The position numbers and the translations under genes are program-made. The notes below the pieces were generated by a model that worked only from the letters and a program-made list of their open reading frames with translations, did no database searches and was not told where the DNA came from. DNA of 64,000 bases from Sphingomonadales bacterium 12-68-11 (GTDB lineage: Bacteria; Pseudomonadota; Alphaproteobacteria; Sphingomonadales; Sphingomonadaceae): NCBI GenBank assembly GCA_002279825.1, contig NCCV01000003.1, positions 372,001-436,000 on the forward strand, in the 5' to 3' direction. This document shows positions 18,058 through 27,375 of the stretch, one piece after another. The first letter of the stretch is position 1; each line of letters starts with the position of its first letter.

Positions 18058-19080
18058 TTACTCCGCGGTATCGGTTGGGTTGAACCCCCGGACGACCTTG
18101 GCCGATCCGCCCGAAAGCTCCATCAGCGCCACCGGAACCGTGTCGGCCGTGGCGAAATAGAGCCCGTCGGGATGGGGCAATCCGGAAAGGACCCGGCCCT
18201 GACGGGCCGCCTGCGCGCTTTCCGGATCGAGGATGAGGGCCGGGATACCGTCCAGCCCCGCCTCCAGCGGCAGGAGATGGTCTTCAAGGCGCGCGCCGTT
18301 ACCGATTTGCTCCAGGATGTCCAGCGAAATCGCCTGTTCCTCGACGAACGGGCCGGCCTTGGTGCGGCGCAGATAAGTGACATGGCCGACCGTTCCAAGC
18401 GCCTCGGCGAGATCGCGCGCGAGGGAGCGAATGTAGGTCCCCTTGGAGACGTCGGCGAGGAGCGTGACTCGGTCCTCCCCGCCACGGGGAGGGGGACCAT
18501 CCGCAGGATGGTGGAGGGGCACGGGCCCGGAAACGCCTTGCCCTGCCGAGGGTGCCTCTCCACCCCCGACTTCGTCGGCGGTCCCCCTCCCCCGATGGGG
18601 GAGGATAGCCAAGGCGTGGATCGTCACCGCCCTCGCCTTCAGTTCCACGACTTCCCCGGCCCGCGCCAGGTCGTACGCGCGCTGGCCATCGACCTTGAGC
18701 GCCGAGTACGCCGGCGGAACTTGCTCGATGGGGCCGGTGAAACGCGGCAGGATCGCCGCGATCTCGGCAGCGGTAGGCCGCACATCGCTGGTGGCGATCA
18801 CCGCGCCTTCGGTATCGAGCGTGTCAGTCGCCTCTCCGAAGCGGATGGTGAAAGCATAGACCTTGCTGGCATCGAGCATGCGCCCGGCCAGCTTGGTCGC
18901 TTCGCCGAGCGCGATAGGCAGGACCCCTTCGGCGAGCGGATCGAGCGTACCGCCGTGGCCGATCTTGACCTTGCCGTAGCCGGCCCTGCGAAGCACGTGC
19001 TTGACCGCGCTCACCGCCTGGGTCGAGCCCAGCCCGCGCGGCTTGTCGAGGACGATCCAGCCGTGCGGTTGGGCCGTCAC
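18058..19080 (-). CDS. truB: tRNA pseudouridine(55) synthase TruB
   Basis: A 340-aa enzyme that makes pseudouridine 55 in the tRNA T-loop. It has the catalytic [10 protein letters not shown] (Asp near residue 50), [11 protein letters not shown] and [13 protein letters not shown]. Between A-V-T-I-H-A-L and the S-K-G-T-Y-I-R-S motif lie about 44 extra residues, mostly encoded by a palindromic repeat (18473-18605) that keeps the frame open. The GTG start at 19080 overlaps the protease stop in GTGA; the ATG at 19095 is possible. Confidence 0.93.
   Translation of the reverse strand: MTAQPHGWIVLDKPRGLGSTQAVSAVKHVLRRAGYGKVKIGHGGTLDPLAEGVLPIALGEATKLAGRMLDASKVYAFTIRFGEATDTLDTEGAVIATSDVRPTAAEIAAILPRFTGPIEQVPPAYSALKVDGQRAYDLARAGEVVELKARAVTIHALAILPHRGRGTADEVGGGEAPSAGQGVSGPVPLHHPADGPPPRGGEDRVTLLADVSKGTYIRSLARDLAEALGTVGHVTYLRRTKAGPFVEEQAISLDILEQIGNGARLEDHLLPLEAGLDGIPALILDPESAQAARQGRVLSGLPHPDGLYFATADTVPVALMELSGGSAKVVRGFNPTDTAE
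18473..18605. repeat. 133-bp palindromic repeat element inside truB
   Basis: The left half begins TCCTCCCCGCCACGGGGAGG and continues through CCATCCGCAGGATGG. The right half, read in reverse complement, begins TCCTCCCCCATCGGGGGAGG and ends in a GGTGGAGAGGCAC similar to the left GGTGGAGGGGCAC. Each half folds into two small hairpins, and the halves pair with each other. This is the shape of a mobile palindromic element. Elements of this look are common between genes in sphingomonads and Caulobacter relatives (from memory, not searched). Confidence 0.85.
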
Positions 19081-19817
19081 CCGCCCGCGATCCATGCGGC
19101 GAGGCCGAGGTAATGGCCTTGCAGCCACAGCACCGGCGGCAGCACCACCCGCTCGACGATGCCGAGCTGCGGAAACAGCCACGGGATCACCAGCAGGAAC
19201 AGGAAGAGTAGCGGAAAACCGAGCGGGCGCAGCTTCTCGTAGACGCGCGCCGCGGGCGGCGGCAGCAGCCCCTCGACAATGTGCGAGCCGTCGAACGGCG
19301 GGATCGGCAGCAGGTTGAACAGCGCCAGGAACACGTTGATGCTGACGAAGAACATCAGCGCGGTCAGCGCAAAGCCGAGCAGGGTCGAAGGATCGAGCGG
19401 CACCCCTTGCGCCAGGATCCCGATGAGTGTCGGCGCATCCTGCCCTTCGGGGGCGATCGCCATGGCGAGCAAGCCCAGCGCCAGCGCTCCGATCGCCGCC
19501 AGCACCAGGTTGGTGCCCGGCCCCGCCGCGGCCACGGCCATCATCCCGAAGCGCGGGTTGTCGAGCCGCTGCTTGACCACCGGCACCGGCTTGGCCCAGC
19601 CGAATACCGGCGCGCCGCTCAGCGCCAGCAGGCCGGGCAGGATCAGCGTGCCGAACGGATCGACATGCCGGATCGGGTTGAGGCTCAGCCGGCGCTGCTC
19701 CTTCGCGGTCGGATCGCCGAGCATCAGCGCGGTCCAGCCGTGCGCCACCTCGTGGAACACGATCGCGATCACGAGGGCGGGAATCAGCGCGAGCGCCGTG
19801 AGCAGGGTGTCGTTCAT
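19077..19817 (-). CDS. Site-2 protease family (M50) membrane metallopeptidase
   Basis: A 246-aa integral membrane peptidase. The zinc-binding H-E-V-A-H is at residues 22-26 in the first helix. A second metal ligand lies in N-L-L-P-I-P-P-F-D-G-S-H near residue 185. About six hydrophobic helices are present and no PDZ domain. Family members cleave membrane-embedded substrates, but this short PDZ-less group has no defined substrate. It is placed between tdk and truB, with its stop overlapping the truB start. Confidence 0.88.
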   Translation of the reverse strand: MNDTLLTALALIPALVIAIVFHEVAHGWTALMLGDPTAKEQRRLSLNPIRHVDPFGTLILPGLLALSGAPVFGWAKPVPVVKQRLDNPRFGMMAVAAAGPGTNLVLAAIGALALGLLAMAIAPEGQDAPTLIGILAQGVPLDPSTLLGFALTALMFFVSINVFLALFNLLPIPPFDGSHIVEGLLPPPAARVYEKLRPLGFPLLFLFLLVIPWLFPQLGIVERVVLPPVLWLQGHYLGLAAWIAGG

Positions 19818-19844
19818 TGCCGCCCAGATAGGGAGCGCGAGGGC

Positions 19845-20426
19845 TCAGCGATAGAGGCGCAGCGCCTCGGCAAAGTGCCGCCGGCACAGCGCCAGATACT
19901 GCTCGTTGCCGCCGATCTGGGTCTGGGCGCCGCGCGCGATCGGGGCGCCGTGCTCGTCGGTCCGCAGGTTCATCGTCGCTTTGCGGCCGCAATGGCAGAC
20001 GGCCTTGAGCTCGACCAGCGTGTCGGCGATCCCGAGCAGCACCGCCGAGCCGGGGAACAGGTCGCCGCGGAAGTCGGTCCTCAGGCCATAGCAGAGCACG
20101 GGGATGCCAGCTTCGTCGGCGATCCGCGCACACTGCCAGACCTGGGTCGCGGTAAGGAACTGCGCCTCGTCGATCAGCACGCAGGCGAGCGGGCTTTCGC
20201 GGTGCCGCGCCGCGGCCGCCTCCCACAAGTTTGTGCCGGGGCCGAACCGGTTGGCATCGGCGCCGAGCCCGATGCGGCTGGCGATCGGCTGCTCGGTGCG
20301 CGTGTCGAGCGCCGCGGTCCACAGCATCGTCTGCATGCCGCGCTCGCCGTAGTTGAAGTTCGCTTGCAGCAGATTGGTCGATTTGCCGGCATTCATGCTG
20401 GCGTAGTAGAAGTAGAGCTTGGCCAT
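19845..20426 (-). CDS. tdk: Thymidine kinase
   Basis: A 193-aa type II thymidine kinase. It has the phosphate loop Y-A-S-M-N-A-G-K-S-T (residues about 7-16), the D-E-A-Q-F motif near 95, and zinc-binding Cys in C-H-C-G-R-K-A and at L-A-L-C-R-R-H-F near the C-terminus. It phosphorylates thymidine with ATP for nucleotide salvage. It sits 27 bp upstream of the M50 protease on the same strand. Length and motifs are normal for the family. Confidence 0.95.
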   Translation of the reverse strand: MAKLYFYYASMNAGKSTNLLQANFNYGERGMQTMLWTAALDTRTEQPIASRIGLGADANRFGPGTNLWEAAAARHRESPLACVLIDEAQFLTATQVWQCARIADEAGIPVLCYGLRTDFRGDLFPGSAVLLGIADTLVELKAVCHCGRKATMNLRTDEHGAPIARGAQTQIGGNEQYLALCRRHFAEALRLYR

Positions 20427-20458
20427 GGCCCGAGCGTGGCCGGGCTAGCGGCGTGCCG

Positions 20459-21538
20459 TCAAGGGCGGCTGCGCTCCGCCGCGAAACGGTCCACCGCGCC
20501 GCGCCCCAGGCCCGGCGCGTCGATGAACAGGCCGTCGATGCCGGCGCGCAGATAGGTGGTCACTTCGCTTTCCTGGTCGCCGCGCGCGGCCACATCAGCG
20601 CTGCTGCGCAAAGGCCCCGGTAGGAAGTAGTTCTCGGGTCGAAAGGTATAGGGGACGACCAGTAGCCCGGCGGCATGGGCGTCGGCAACCAGCGTGCTCG
20701 GCGCGCGCAACCCGCTCGCATCGCGGCCGATCACCGATTCCTTGTCGGGCCCGAGGACCTGCGCATAACGGGCGACGAAGGCGAGACCCGCCGGGGTCAT
20801 CATCTCGGCATAAGTCATCGGGTTGCCCGCCAGCGCGAAATCGTACGGCTGTCCCGACGTGGCGGTGAGCTGGGCGAGCCGGATGGTGGTCTGCGCGGCG
20901 AGCGCCTGAAGGTTGCCGACCTCGAACGACTGGATGATCACCGCGTCCTCGGCATCGGCATAGCCGTTCGCAGCCAACACTTCGAGCAGGCGCGGCTCGA
21001 TCGCCAGGCCGATCGACGCGAAGTATGTGGGATGCTTGGTCTCGGGGATGATCCCGATCGTGCGGCCGGTCTCGGCCTCCTTGCGCCGCGCCAGGTCGAT
21101 CATTTCCTGCAGCGTCGGGATTGCGAACTGGCCGTTGTAGGACGCGCTGCCCGGCCGCAGCGGAGCCAGCCGCTCGGCCGCTCGCAGCGTCTTGAGCTCC
21201 GCCAGGGTAAAATCCTCAGTGAACCAGCCGGTGACCGGGCGTCCGTCGATGGTCTTGGTCGTGCGCCGCGCGGCAAACTCCTGATGCGCGGCGACGTCGG
21301 TGGTGCCGCCGATCTCGTTCTCGTGGCGCGCGACCAGCACCCCGTCCCGGGTCACGACTACGTCAGGCTCGATGAAGTCGGCGCCCTGCTCGATCGCCAG
21401 TTCGTACGCGGCCAATGTATGCTCGGGCCGGTCGGCGCTGGCACCGCGGTGCGCGATCACCAGCGGCTGCGCGGCTGCGCCGGCGGTCAGCACGGCACAG
21501 GCCAGCGCAAGCGCCGGGAGCAGGCAGCGGTAAGACAT
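20459..21538 (-). CDS. glpQ: Glycerophosphodiester phosphodiesterase, periplasmic
   Basis: A 359-aa GDPD-family enzyme. A signal peptide covers about the first 23 residues (ending near A-A-A-Q). The catalytic H-R-G-A-S-A-D-R-P-E-H-T is at about 30-41, followed by I-E-P-D-V-V-V-T-R-D-G-V-L-V with the metal-binding Glu/Asp and a later H. It hydrolyses glycerophosphodiesters to glycerol 3-phosphate and an alcohol. Length and export signal fit GlpQ rather than cytosolic UgpQ. It lies 32 bp from tdk on the same strand, so it may be co-transcribed. Confidence 0.88.
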   Translation of the reverse strand: MSYRCLLPALALACAVLTAGAAAQPLVIAHRGASADRPEHTLAAYELAIEQGADFIEPDVVVTRDGVLVARHENEIGGTTDVAAHQEFAARRTTKTIDGRPVTGWFTEDFTLAELKTLRAAERLAPLRPGSASYNGQFAIPTLQEMIDLARRKEAETGRTIGIIPETKHPTYFASIGLAIEPRLLEVLAANGYADAEDAVIIQSFEVGNLQALAAQTTIRLAQLTATSGQPYDFALAGNPMTYAEMMTPAGLAFVARYAQVLGPDKESVIGRDASGLRAPSTLVADAHAAGLLVVPYTFRPENYFLPGPLRSSADVAARGDQESEVTTYLRAGIDGLFIDAPGLGRGAVDRFAAERSRP

Positions 21539-21609
21539 GGTGCGCGCGACTCCTTCAGGCAGCTAACTCGCGATCGCGACACATTGTGCACGGAGCGTGA
21601 CAGTGGCCG

Positions 21610-22005
21610 CTAGGCCTCGTCGAGATCGCGCGCGACCTTCGGATCGCTCAACAAGCGCTCAATCCGCTCCGCCTCGTCGAAACTCACGTCGGTTGCGAAC
21701 TGGAGCTTGGGCGCGAACTTGAGGCCGAGCCGCTGGGCAACCTCGCGTTGAAAGAAGGCTGTGTTCTGGCGCAGCGCCTTGAGCACCTTGTCCTCGTCGC
21801 AGCCGAGCAGCGGCTTCACGTAGGCGCGCGCCTGGCGCAAGTCGGGGGACATGCGCACTTCGGTGACCGAAACGCTGTGCGCGGTCAGCACGTCGTCGTG
21901 GACCTGCCCGCGCAGCAGGATTTCGGAGAGCACGTGGCGCACGCGCTCGCCCACCTTGAGGAGGCGGACCGCGGGGTCTTCGTTGGAATGCGGCGAGCGG
22001 GCCAT
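21610..22005 (-). CDS. rbfA: 30S ribosome-binding factor RbfA
   Basis: A 131-aa protein with the RbfA pattern: [17 protein letters not shown] near residue 15, [19 protein letters not shown] in the middle, and [17 protein letters not shown] near the end. It helps late maturation of the 30S subunit, especially during cold. The ATG at 22005 is chosen; a TTG at 22011 overlaps the end of the DUF1697 gene. It belongs to the nusA-infB-rbfA cluster. Confidence 0.94.
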   Translation of the reverse strand: MARSPHSNEDPAVRLLKVGERVRHVLSEILLRGQVHDDVLTAHSVSVTEVRMSPDLRQARAYVKPLLGCDEDKVLKALRQNTAFFQREVAQRLGLKFAPKLQFATDVSFDEAERIERLLSDPKVARDLDEA

Positions 22006-22007
22006 GG

Positions 22008-22544
22008 TCAAGCGTCCATTGTGTCGAGCATGCGTTGCAACGAGCGCACGTTGCGCGCGGTCGCCCGCCAGCCCTTGAGTATCTTGGCCTTCGCCATAGC
22101 GGGATCGAGCTTCGATCGACCGACACCTTCCGCGTAGTCGACGAAGAACTCGCGCTTGCCCGGTGCGAGCCGTTCGGGCCCCTCATAGGCCTTGGCGAAG
22201 CCTTCGAACGAATCCCGATCGAGCGGGTGATCGAGGAAGACCGTGTGCACGAACTTGGCCTCGCCATCCGCACGGAAGGGATTATCCGCGATCGCCGCCG
22301 CCAGTTCGTCGCGGCAGCGCACGGCGGCGAAGGTGTCTATCCCGAAGCGGTCCTTCACGATTTGCGCGATCTGGGCCTCAAGCTTCGCATCGGCCGCCCC
22401 AGCATGGTCGAACAGCACGTTGCCGCTCGCCACTACCGTAGCGACGTTCGCCAAGCCCTCGTCCTCCAGCGCCGCGCGCAGCTCGGCCATCTTCAGCTGA
22501 TTGCCGCCGACGTTGATGCTGCCGAGCAGCGCGACGTAGCGCAT
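22008..22544 (-). CDS. DUF1697 family protein
   Basis: A 178-aa cytosolic protein. The DUF1697 hallmarks are [17 protein letters not shown] near the start, V-A-S-G-N-V-L-F near residue 40, and [13 protein letters not shown] near the end. The function is unknown. It is inserted between infB and rbfA, which are usually adjacent, and is only 3 bp from infB, so it is almost certainly co-transcribed with them. Confidence 0.85.
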   Translation of the reverse strand: MRYVALLGSINVGGNQLKMAELRAALEDEGLANVATVVASGNVLFDHAGAADAKLEAQIAQIVKDRFGIDTFAAVRCRDELAAAIADNPFRADGEAKFVHTVFLDHPLDRDSFEGFAKAYEGPERLAPGKREFFVDYAEGVGRSKLDPAMAKAKILKGWRATARNVRSLQRMLDTMDA

Positions 22545-22547
22545 CGC

Positions 22548-24976
22548 TTACAGCGTCCGCTCGCGCTCCTCGACCTCGAAGACTTCGAGGTGATCGCCCG
22601 GCTTGATGTCGTTGGTATCGGCCAGGACCACGCCGCATTCGAGACCCGCGCGGACTTCGTCGACGTCGTCCTTGAAGCGGCGCAGCGAAGCGATCGTGGT
22701 GGCGCTGACAATGACGTCGTCGCGCGTGAGGCGCGCATAGAGCCCCTTGCGGATGACGCCTTCGAGCACCAGCAGACCCGCCGCCTTGTCGCGCTTGCCG
22801 GCCGGGAACACCTGCTTGACCTCGGCGCGGCCGAGCACGTTCTCGATCCGCAGCGGGCCGAGCACGCCGGCCATCTCCTTGGCGATCTCCTCTGTCAGGT
22901 GATAGATGACGTCGAAATACTTCATCTCCACCTTGTGCCGCTCGACCAGTTCGCGCGCCTTGGCGTTGGGGCGGACGTTGAAGCCGATGATCGGTGCCTT
23001 CGAAGCCGAGGCCAGCACCACGTCGCTCTCGGTGATCGCGCCGACCCCCGAATTGAGCACGCGCAGCTTGATCTCGTCGTTCGAGAGGTTGTGCAGCGCG
23101 GTGACGATCGCTTCGGCGGACCCTTGCACGTCGGCCTTCACCACGACCGCGTATTCCTTCACGTCGCTCTTCAGGCCGGCGAACATCGCGTCGAGATTGG
23201 CCGGCGCGGTGGCGGTGCGCTTGGCCGTGGCCTGCTGCTGGCGGTATTCTGCCACTTCGCGGGCACGGGCCTCGTTCTCGACCACGGTCAGTTGATCGCC
23301 GGCGTTAGGCACGCCGCCGAGGCCGAGCACTTCGACCGGCACCGAGGGACCCGCTTCCTTGATCTGCTGGCCCTTGTCGTCGACCAGCGCGCGCACGCGG
23401 CCGCTTTCGGTGCCGACCACGAACACGTCGCCACGCCGCAGCGTTCCGCGGTTGACCAGCACCGTCGCCACAGGGCCGCGGCCCTTGTCGAGCTGCGCTT
23501 CGATCACGGTCGCTTCGGCATCGCGCTCGGGGTTGGCCTTGAGCTCCATCAGCTCGGCCTGGAGCAGGATCTTCTCGATGAGTTCGTCGAGCCCGGTCTT
23601 GGCCTGCGCCGAAACCTCGACATCCTGCACGTCGCCCGACATCGCCTCGACGATCACTTCATGCTCGAGCAGGCGTTCGCGGATCTTCAGCGGATTGTAC
23701 TCGGGCCGGTCGGCCTTGGTGATCGCCACGATCATCGGCACACCGGCCGCCTTGGTGTGATTGATGGCCTCGATCGTCTGCGGCATGATGCCGTCGTCGC
23801 CCGCGACCACCAGCACCACGATATCGGTCACATTGGCGCCGCGCTGGCGCATCTGGGTGAACGCCGCGTGGCCCGGGGTGTCGAGGAAGGTGACCTTGTG
23901 CCCGTCCTTGGTGGTGATCTGATAGGCGCCGATGTGCTGGGTGATGCCGCCGGCCTCGCCCTTGACCACGTCGGTCCCGCGCAATGCGTCGAGCAGGCTG
24001 GTTTTGCCGTGATCGACGTGGCCCATGATCGTCACCACCGGCGGCCGCGGCTGCAGCGAGTCGTCGGCATCGACATCGACGCTGGAGTCGATGTCGACGT
24101 CGCTTTCGCTGACGCGAACGATGTTGTGGCCGAATTCCTCGACCAGCAGCTCGGCGGTGTCCTGGTCGATCGTCTGGTTGACGGTCACCATCATGTCCAT
24201 GTTGAACAGCGCCTTGACCAGGTCGGCGCCCTTCTCGGCCATGCGCTGCGCCAGCTCCTGTACCGTGATCGCCTCGGGGACGACCACGTCGCGGACTTGC
24301 TTTTCGCGCGGCTGGTTCTGGCCGGCGTAGTGCGCGCGGCGCTCCTTCTCGCGGGCACGCTTGAGCGCGGCGAGCGAGCGGGCGCGGGCGCCTTCGTCTT
24401 CGTTGAGCGCGCGGTTGACGGTCAGCTTGCCGCCACGGCGGCGATCGTCGGCGCTGGCGCCGCGACCAGGCGCGGTGCCCTTGCGCTGTTCCTCACGCTT
24501 CTTCTCGGGCCGCTTCGGCGCTTCGGGCCGGGCGATCGGCGTGAACCGGCGCGGCGCAGGCGCGGCAGAGCCTGATTCGGCGGCGGGCGCATCTTCGGTC
24601 GCCCCGGGCCCGGCGTCCTGCTCCGGTTCCGGTGCAGCGGCTGCAGGAACGGGAGCCGGCGCGGGCGGCGCGGCCTCGGGCTGCTGCTCGGCGCGGCGGC
24701 CTTCCTCGGCGCGGCGCTTCTCGTCCTCGATCGCCTCGGCTTGGCGGCCGGTGCGGGTACAGGCGCGGGAGCGGGAGCGGGAGCCGGCGCGGCGACCGGC
24801 TCGGGCGCGGCCGCAGGAGCCTCGCCGGGCTTGCGCAGCACGCGCCGCTGCTTGACCTCGACCACGACCTTGTTGGTGCGGCCGTGGCTGAAAGTCTGCT
24901 TGACCTCGCCGGCATCGACCGAACGCTTCAGCCCAAGCGGCTTGAGGGTGCGGGTCGTGGTGTCGTTGTCGCTCAT
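22548..24976 (-). CDS. infB: Translation initiation factor IF-2 (apparent frameshift near 24740)
   Basis: IF-2 brings initiator tRNA to the 30S subunit. The C-terminal part (22548 to about 24740) has the IF2_N domain, G1 G-H-V-D-H-G-K-T, G3 D-T-P-G-H-A-A-F and G4 T-K-A-D, and the usual C-terminal domains. The true N-terminus from 24976 (L-K-P-L-G-L-K-R...[13 protein letters not shown]) lies in another frame. The two frames meet at about 24740, where codons for A-A-K should continue A-E-A-I-E-D-E-K but one base (probably a G in AAGGCC) is missing. Without correction the upstream frame stops at 24422. IF-2 is essential, so a sequence error is the leading explanation. Confidence 0.9.
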
Positions 24977-25010
24977 ACGCGTTCAATAATCCTACAAATT
25001 CACTTGGTCG

Positions 25011-25745
25011 TCACGACTTTTGGGCCGTTACGCCGTTTGGCACGTCGGAAGCCGCCTGCGGAGCGGCTCCCATGAAGTTCAGCAGGCGCTGCAGCGGAAT
25101 CGCGACCCGCTCGGCCGATGCGCGATCGGCCAGAGCCAGGTGGACGACGTTGTCGCGGCCCAATGCCACAGACAGGGCGGCGCGGTCCAGTGGCAGGCGC
25201 GTTCCGGTTTGGCCGCTGCCTTCAGCCTCACTGCCCACCCGCCAGGCCTGATCGAGCTTGCGCGCGCCGTCCGGGCTGGCATCGCCGGCGTGATAGAGTG
25301 CGGCAACGCGGCCGAGACGCGCTTCGCCGGCGATCCGATCCGACCCCAAGATAAGCCGGCCGGCGCGCAGTTCCAGCCCCAGCCGGTCCAGCAAGGCACG
25401 CGTGAGCGAAGCTTCGACGCGCGCGGGAAGATCCTCGGGGATCGCCAGCGCGCCGCTTTTGAAAGCGCGCGCCAGGGCTGCCTTCAGCTTGCCGTTGGCC
25501 AGCGCGGCCGCCAGCTCCGCCTGGCTGACGCCGATCCACGCCCCCCGCCCCGGCGCGCGCGCCAATGCGTCTGGGAGCACGTCGCAGACGCCGGCACCGT
25601 TGGGGGGCGAGACCGCCAGGCGCACGAGTTCGTCGCGCGCCGCGATACGGCCGCTTAGAACGCAACGCCGCTCGGGACCGTCGCCGGCCCCGGGCAGGTC
25701 AGCGATGTCGTGAACCGCTAGCGGTTCATTGCGAGGATTCCGCAT
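25011..25745 (-). CDS. YlxR-domain (DUF448) protein, extended
   Basis: A 244-aa protein. The YlxR/DUF448 domain is at residues about 20-95, with R-R-C-V-L-S-G, R-D-E-L-V-R-L-A-V-S-P and G-R-G-A-W-I-G-V. The rest, about 110-205, resembles an L7Ae-like part (L-G-L-E-L-R-A-G-R-L-I-L-G). It is longer than single-domain YlxR because both modules are joined, as often seen in Alphaproteobacteria. YlxR proteins bind RNA and sit in nusA-infB operons. The start at 25745 overlaps the nusA end by 20 bp. Confidence 0.85.
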   Translation of the reverse strand: MRNPRNEPLAVHDIADLPGAGDGPERRCVLSGRIAARDELVRLAVSPPNGAGVCDVLPDALARAPGRGAWIGVSQAELAAALANGKLKAALARAFKSGALAIPEDLPARVEASLTRALLDRLGLELRAGRLILGSDRIAGEARLGRVAALYHAGDASPDGARKLDQAWRVGSEAEGSGQTGTRLPLDRAALSVALGRDNVVHLALADRASAERVAIPLQRLLNFMGAAPQAASDVPNGVTAQKS

Positions 25746-27375
25746 CGGCGGCCTCCTCAACAGGAGGAGCGGCCGCCGGAGCGTCCTCATCCTCGAACCA
25801 GTGCGCGCGGGCGGCCATGATGATCTCGTTGCCCTGCTCTTCGCTAAGCCCGAACTCGCCGAGCACCCCGCCCTTGTCTTCGGTGCGCTGCGGACGGCGC
25901 AGCGGCGGACCGGCTTCGGGATTGCGGCGGCGCGGGGCTTCGCGCTTCTTGGCGATCAGCTCGTCGGTCGCCAGGTCGGCGAGATCGTCGAGCGTCTTGA
26001 TGCCGGCTTTGCCCAGCACCACCAGCATCTGCTCGGTCAGGTGCGGGATGGCGGCGAGCGCGTCCTCGACGCCAAGCTCGCGGCGCTGGCCGCGGTGCGC
26101 CTCTTCCTGCCGCTCGAGCGCTTCGATCGCGCGGTTCTGCAGCTCTTCGCCGAGTTCCTCGTCGAAGCCTTCGATCTCGGCGATTTCGCTGAGATCGACG
26201 TAAGCGACTTCCTCGAGCGCGGCGAAGCCTTCGGCGACCAGCAGCTGCGAGAGCGTCTCATCGACGTCGAGTTCCTCTTCGAACATCTTCGAGCGCTCGG
26301 CGAACTCGCGCTGGCGCTTCTCCGAGGCTTCTTCCTCGGTCATGATGTCGATCTGGCTGTCGGTCAGTTGGCTGGCGAGCCGCACGTTCTGGCCGCGGCG
26401 GCCGATCGCCAGGCTGAGCTGGTCGTCGGGCACCACCACTTCGATGCGGTTCTCGTCCTCGTCGAGCACGACGCGGCTGACCGTCGCCGGCTGGAGCGCG
26501 TTGACCACGAAGGTCGCGGTGTCCTCGCTCCACGGGATGATGTCGATCTTCTCGCCCTGCAGCTCCTGCACGACCGCCTGGACGCGGCTGCCCTTCATGC
26601 CGACGCAGGCGCCGACCGGGTCGATCGAGCTGTCACGGCTGATGACGCCGATCTTGGCGCGGCTGCCCGGATCGCGCGCCGCCGCCTGGATGGTGATGAT
26701 GCCGTCGTAGATTTCGGGCACTTCCTGCGCGAACAGCTTCTTCATGAATTCGGGATGCGCGCGGCTGAGGAAGATTTGCGGGCCGCGGTTGTTGCGCTCG
26801 ACCTTCATGATCCAGGCGCGGACGCGCTCCCCGACGCGGGCCGCCTCGCGCGGGATCTGCTGATCGCGGCGAATCACGCCCTCGGCGCGGCCCAGGTTGA
26901 CGATCACGTGCCCGAATTCGACCGACTTGATCACGCCGGTGATGATCTCGCCGGCGCGGTCTTTGAACTCCTCGAACTGGCGCTCGCGCTCGGCGTCGCG
27001 GACCTTCTGGAAGATCACCTGCTTGGCGCTCTGCGCGTCGATGCGGCCGAGATCGACCGGCGGCAGCGGATCGACGATGAAATCGCCCAGCTTGGCGCCC
27101 GGCTGGAGCTTCTCGCCCTGCGCCAGATCGACCTGCTTGAAGTAGTCCTCGACGTCCTCGACCACTTCGACGACGCGCCACAGGCGCAAGTCGCCGGTCA
27201 GCGGATCGAGCTTGGCGCGGATGTCGTTCTCGGCGCCGTAGCGCGCGCGGGCGGCCTTCTGGATCGCTTCTTCCATCGCTTCGATGACGATCGCTTTGTC
27301 GATCATCTTCTCGGACGCAACGGAGTTCGCGATCGCGAGCAGTTCGGCCTTATTTGCGGAAATCGGACTGGCCAT
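25726..27375 (-). CDS. nusA: Transcription termination/antitermination factor NusA
   Basis: A 549-aa NusA. The N-terminal RNA-polymerase-binding domain covers about 1-125. An S1 domain (about 135-200) includes G-E-I-I-T-G-V-I-K-S-V-E-F-G. Tandem KH domains (about 205-345) include G-A-C-V-G-M-K-G-S-R-V-Q-A and A-I-G-R-R-G-Q-N-V-R-L-A. C-terminal helix-hairpin repeats and an acidic tail follow. It controls pausing and termination. It lies between rimP and ylxR; its start overlaps the rimP stop by one base (TGATG). Confidence 0.97.
   Translation of the reverse strand: MASPISANKAELLAIANSVASEKMIDKAIVIEAMEEAIQKAARARYGAENDIRAKLDPLTGDLRLWRVVEVVEDVEDYFKQVDLAQGEKLQPGAKLGDFIVDPLPPVDLGRIDAQSAKQVIFQKVRDAERERQFEEFKDRAGEIITGVIKSVEFGHVIVNLGRAEGVIRRDQQIPREAARVGERVRAWIMKVERNNRGPQIFLSRAHPEFMKKLFAQEVPEIYDGIITIQAAARDPGSRAKIGVISRDSSIDPVGACVGMKGSRVQAVVQELQGEKIDIIPWSEDTATFVVNALQPATVSRVVLDEDENRIEVVVPDDQLSLAIGRRGQNVRLASQLTDSQIDIMTEEEASEKRQREFAERSKMFEEELDVDETLSQLLVAEGFAALEEVAYVDLSEIAEIEGFDEELGEELQNRAIEALERQEEAHRGQRRELGVEDALAAIPHLTEQMLVVLGKAGIKTLDDLADLATDELIAKKREAPRRRNPEAGPPLRRPQRTEDKGGVLGEFGLSEEQGNEIIMAARAHWFEDEDAPAAAPPVEEAADAESSQ

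Noticed and set aside
15165..18083. A very long plus-strand open frame opposite pnp and rpsO
   Set aside because: It is the antisense shadow of well-conserved minus-strand genes; it exists because GC-rich coding DNA is poor in stop codons, and its translation shows no known domain.
19095..20322. Upstream extension of the truB frame over the protease and tdk genes
   Set aside because: It overlaps two solid genes and has no similarity to TruB; the open frame is a shadow.
22035..24575. Long plus-strand open frame opposite infB
   Set aside because: Antisense to the IF-2 core motifs; composition (many His, Asp, Leu) is typical of shadow frames.
24740..24986. IF-2 start at 24986 in the frame of the GTPase core
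   Set aside because: The first 80 residues in that frame are unrelated to IF-2, while the adjacent frame encodes the recognised IF-2 N-terminal pattern.
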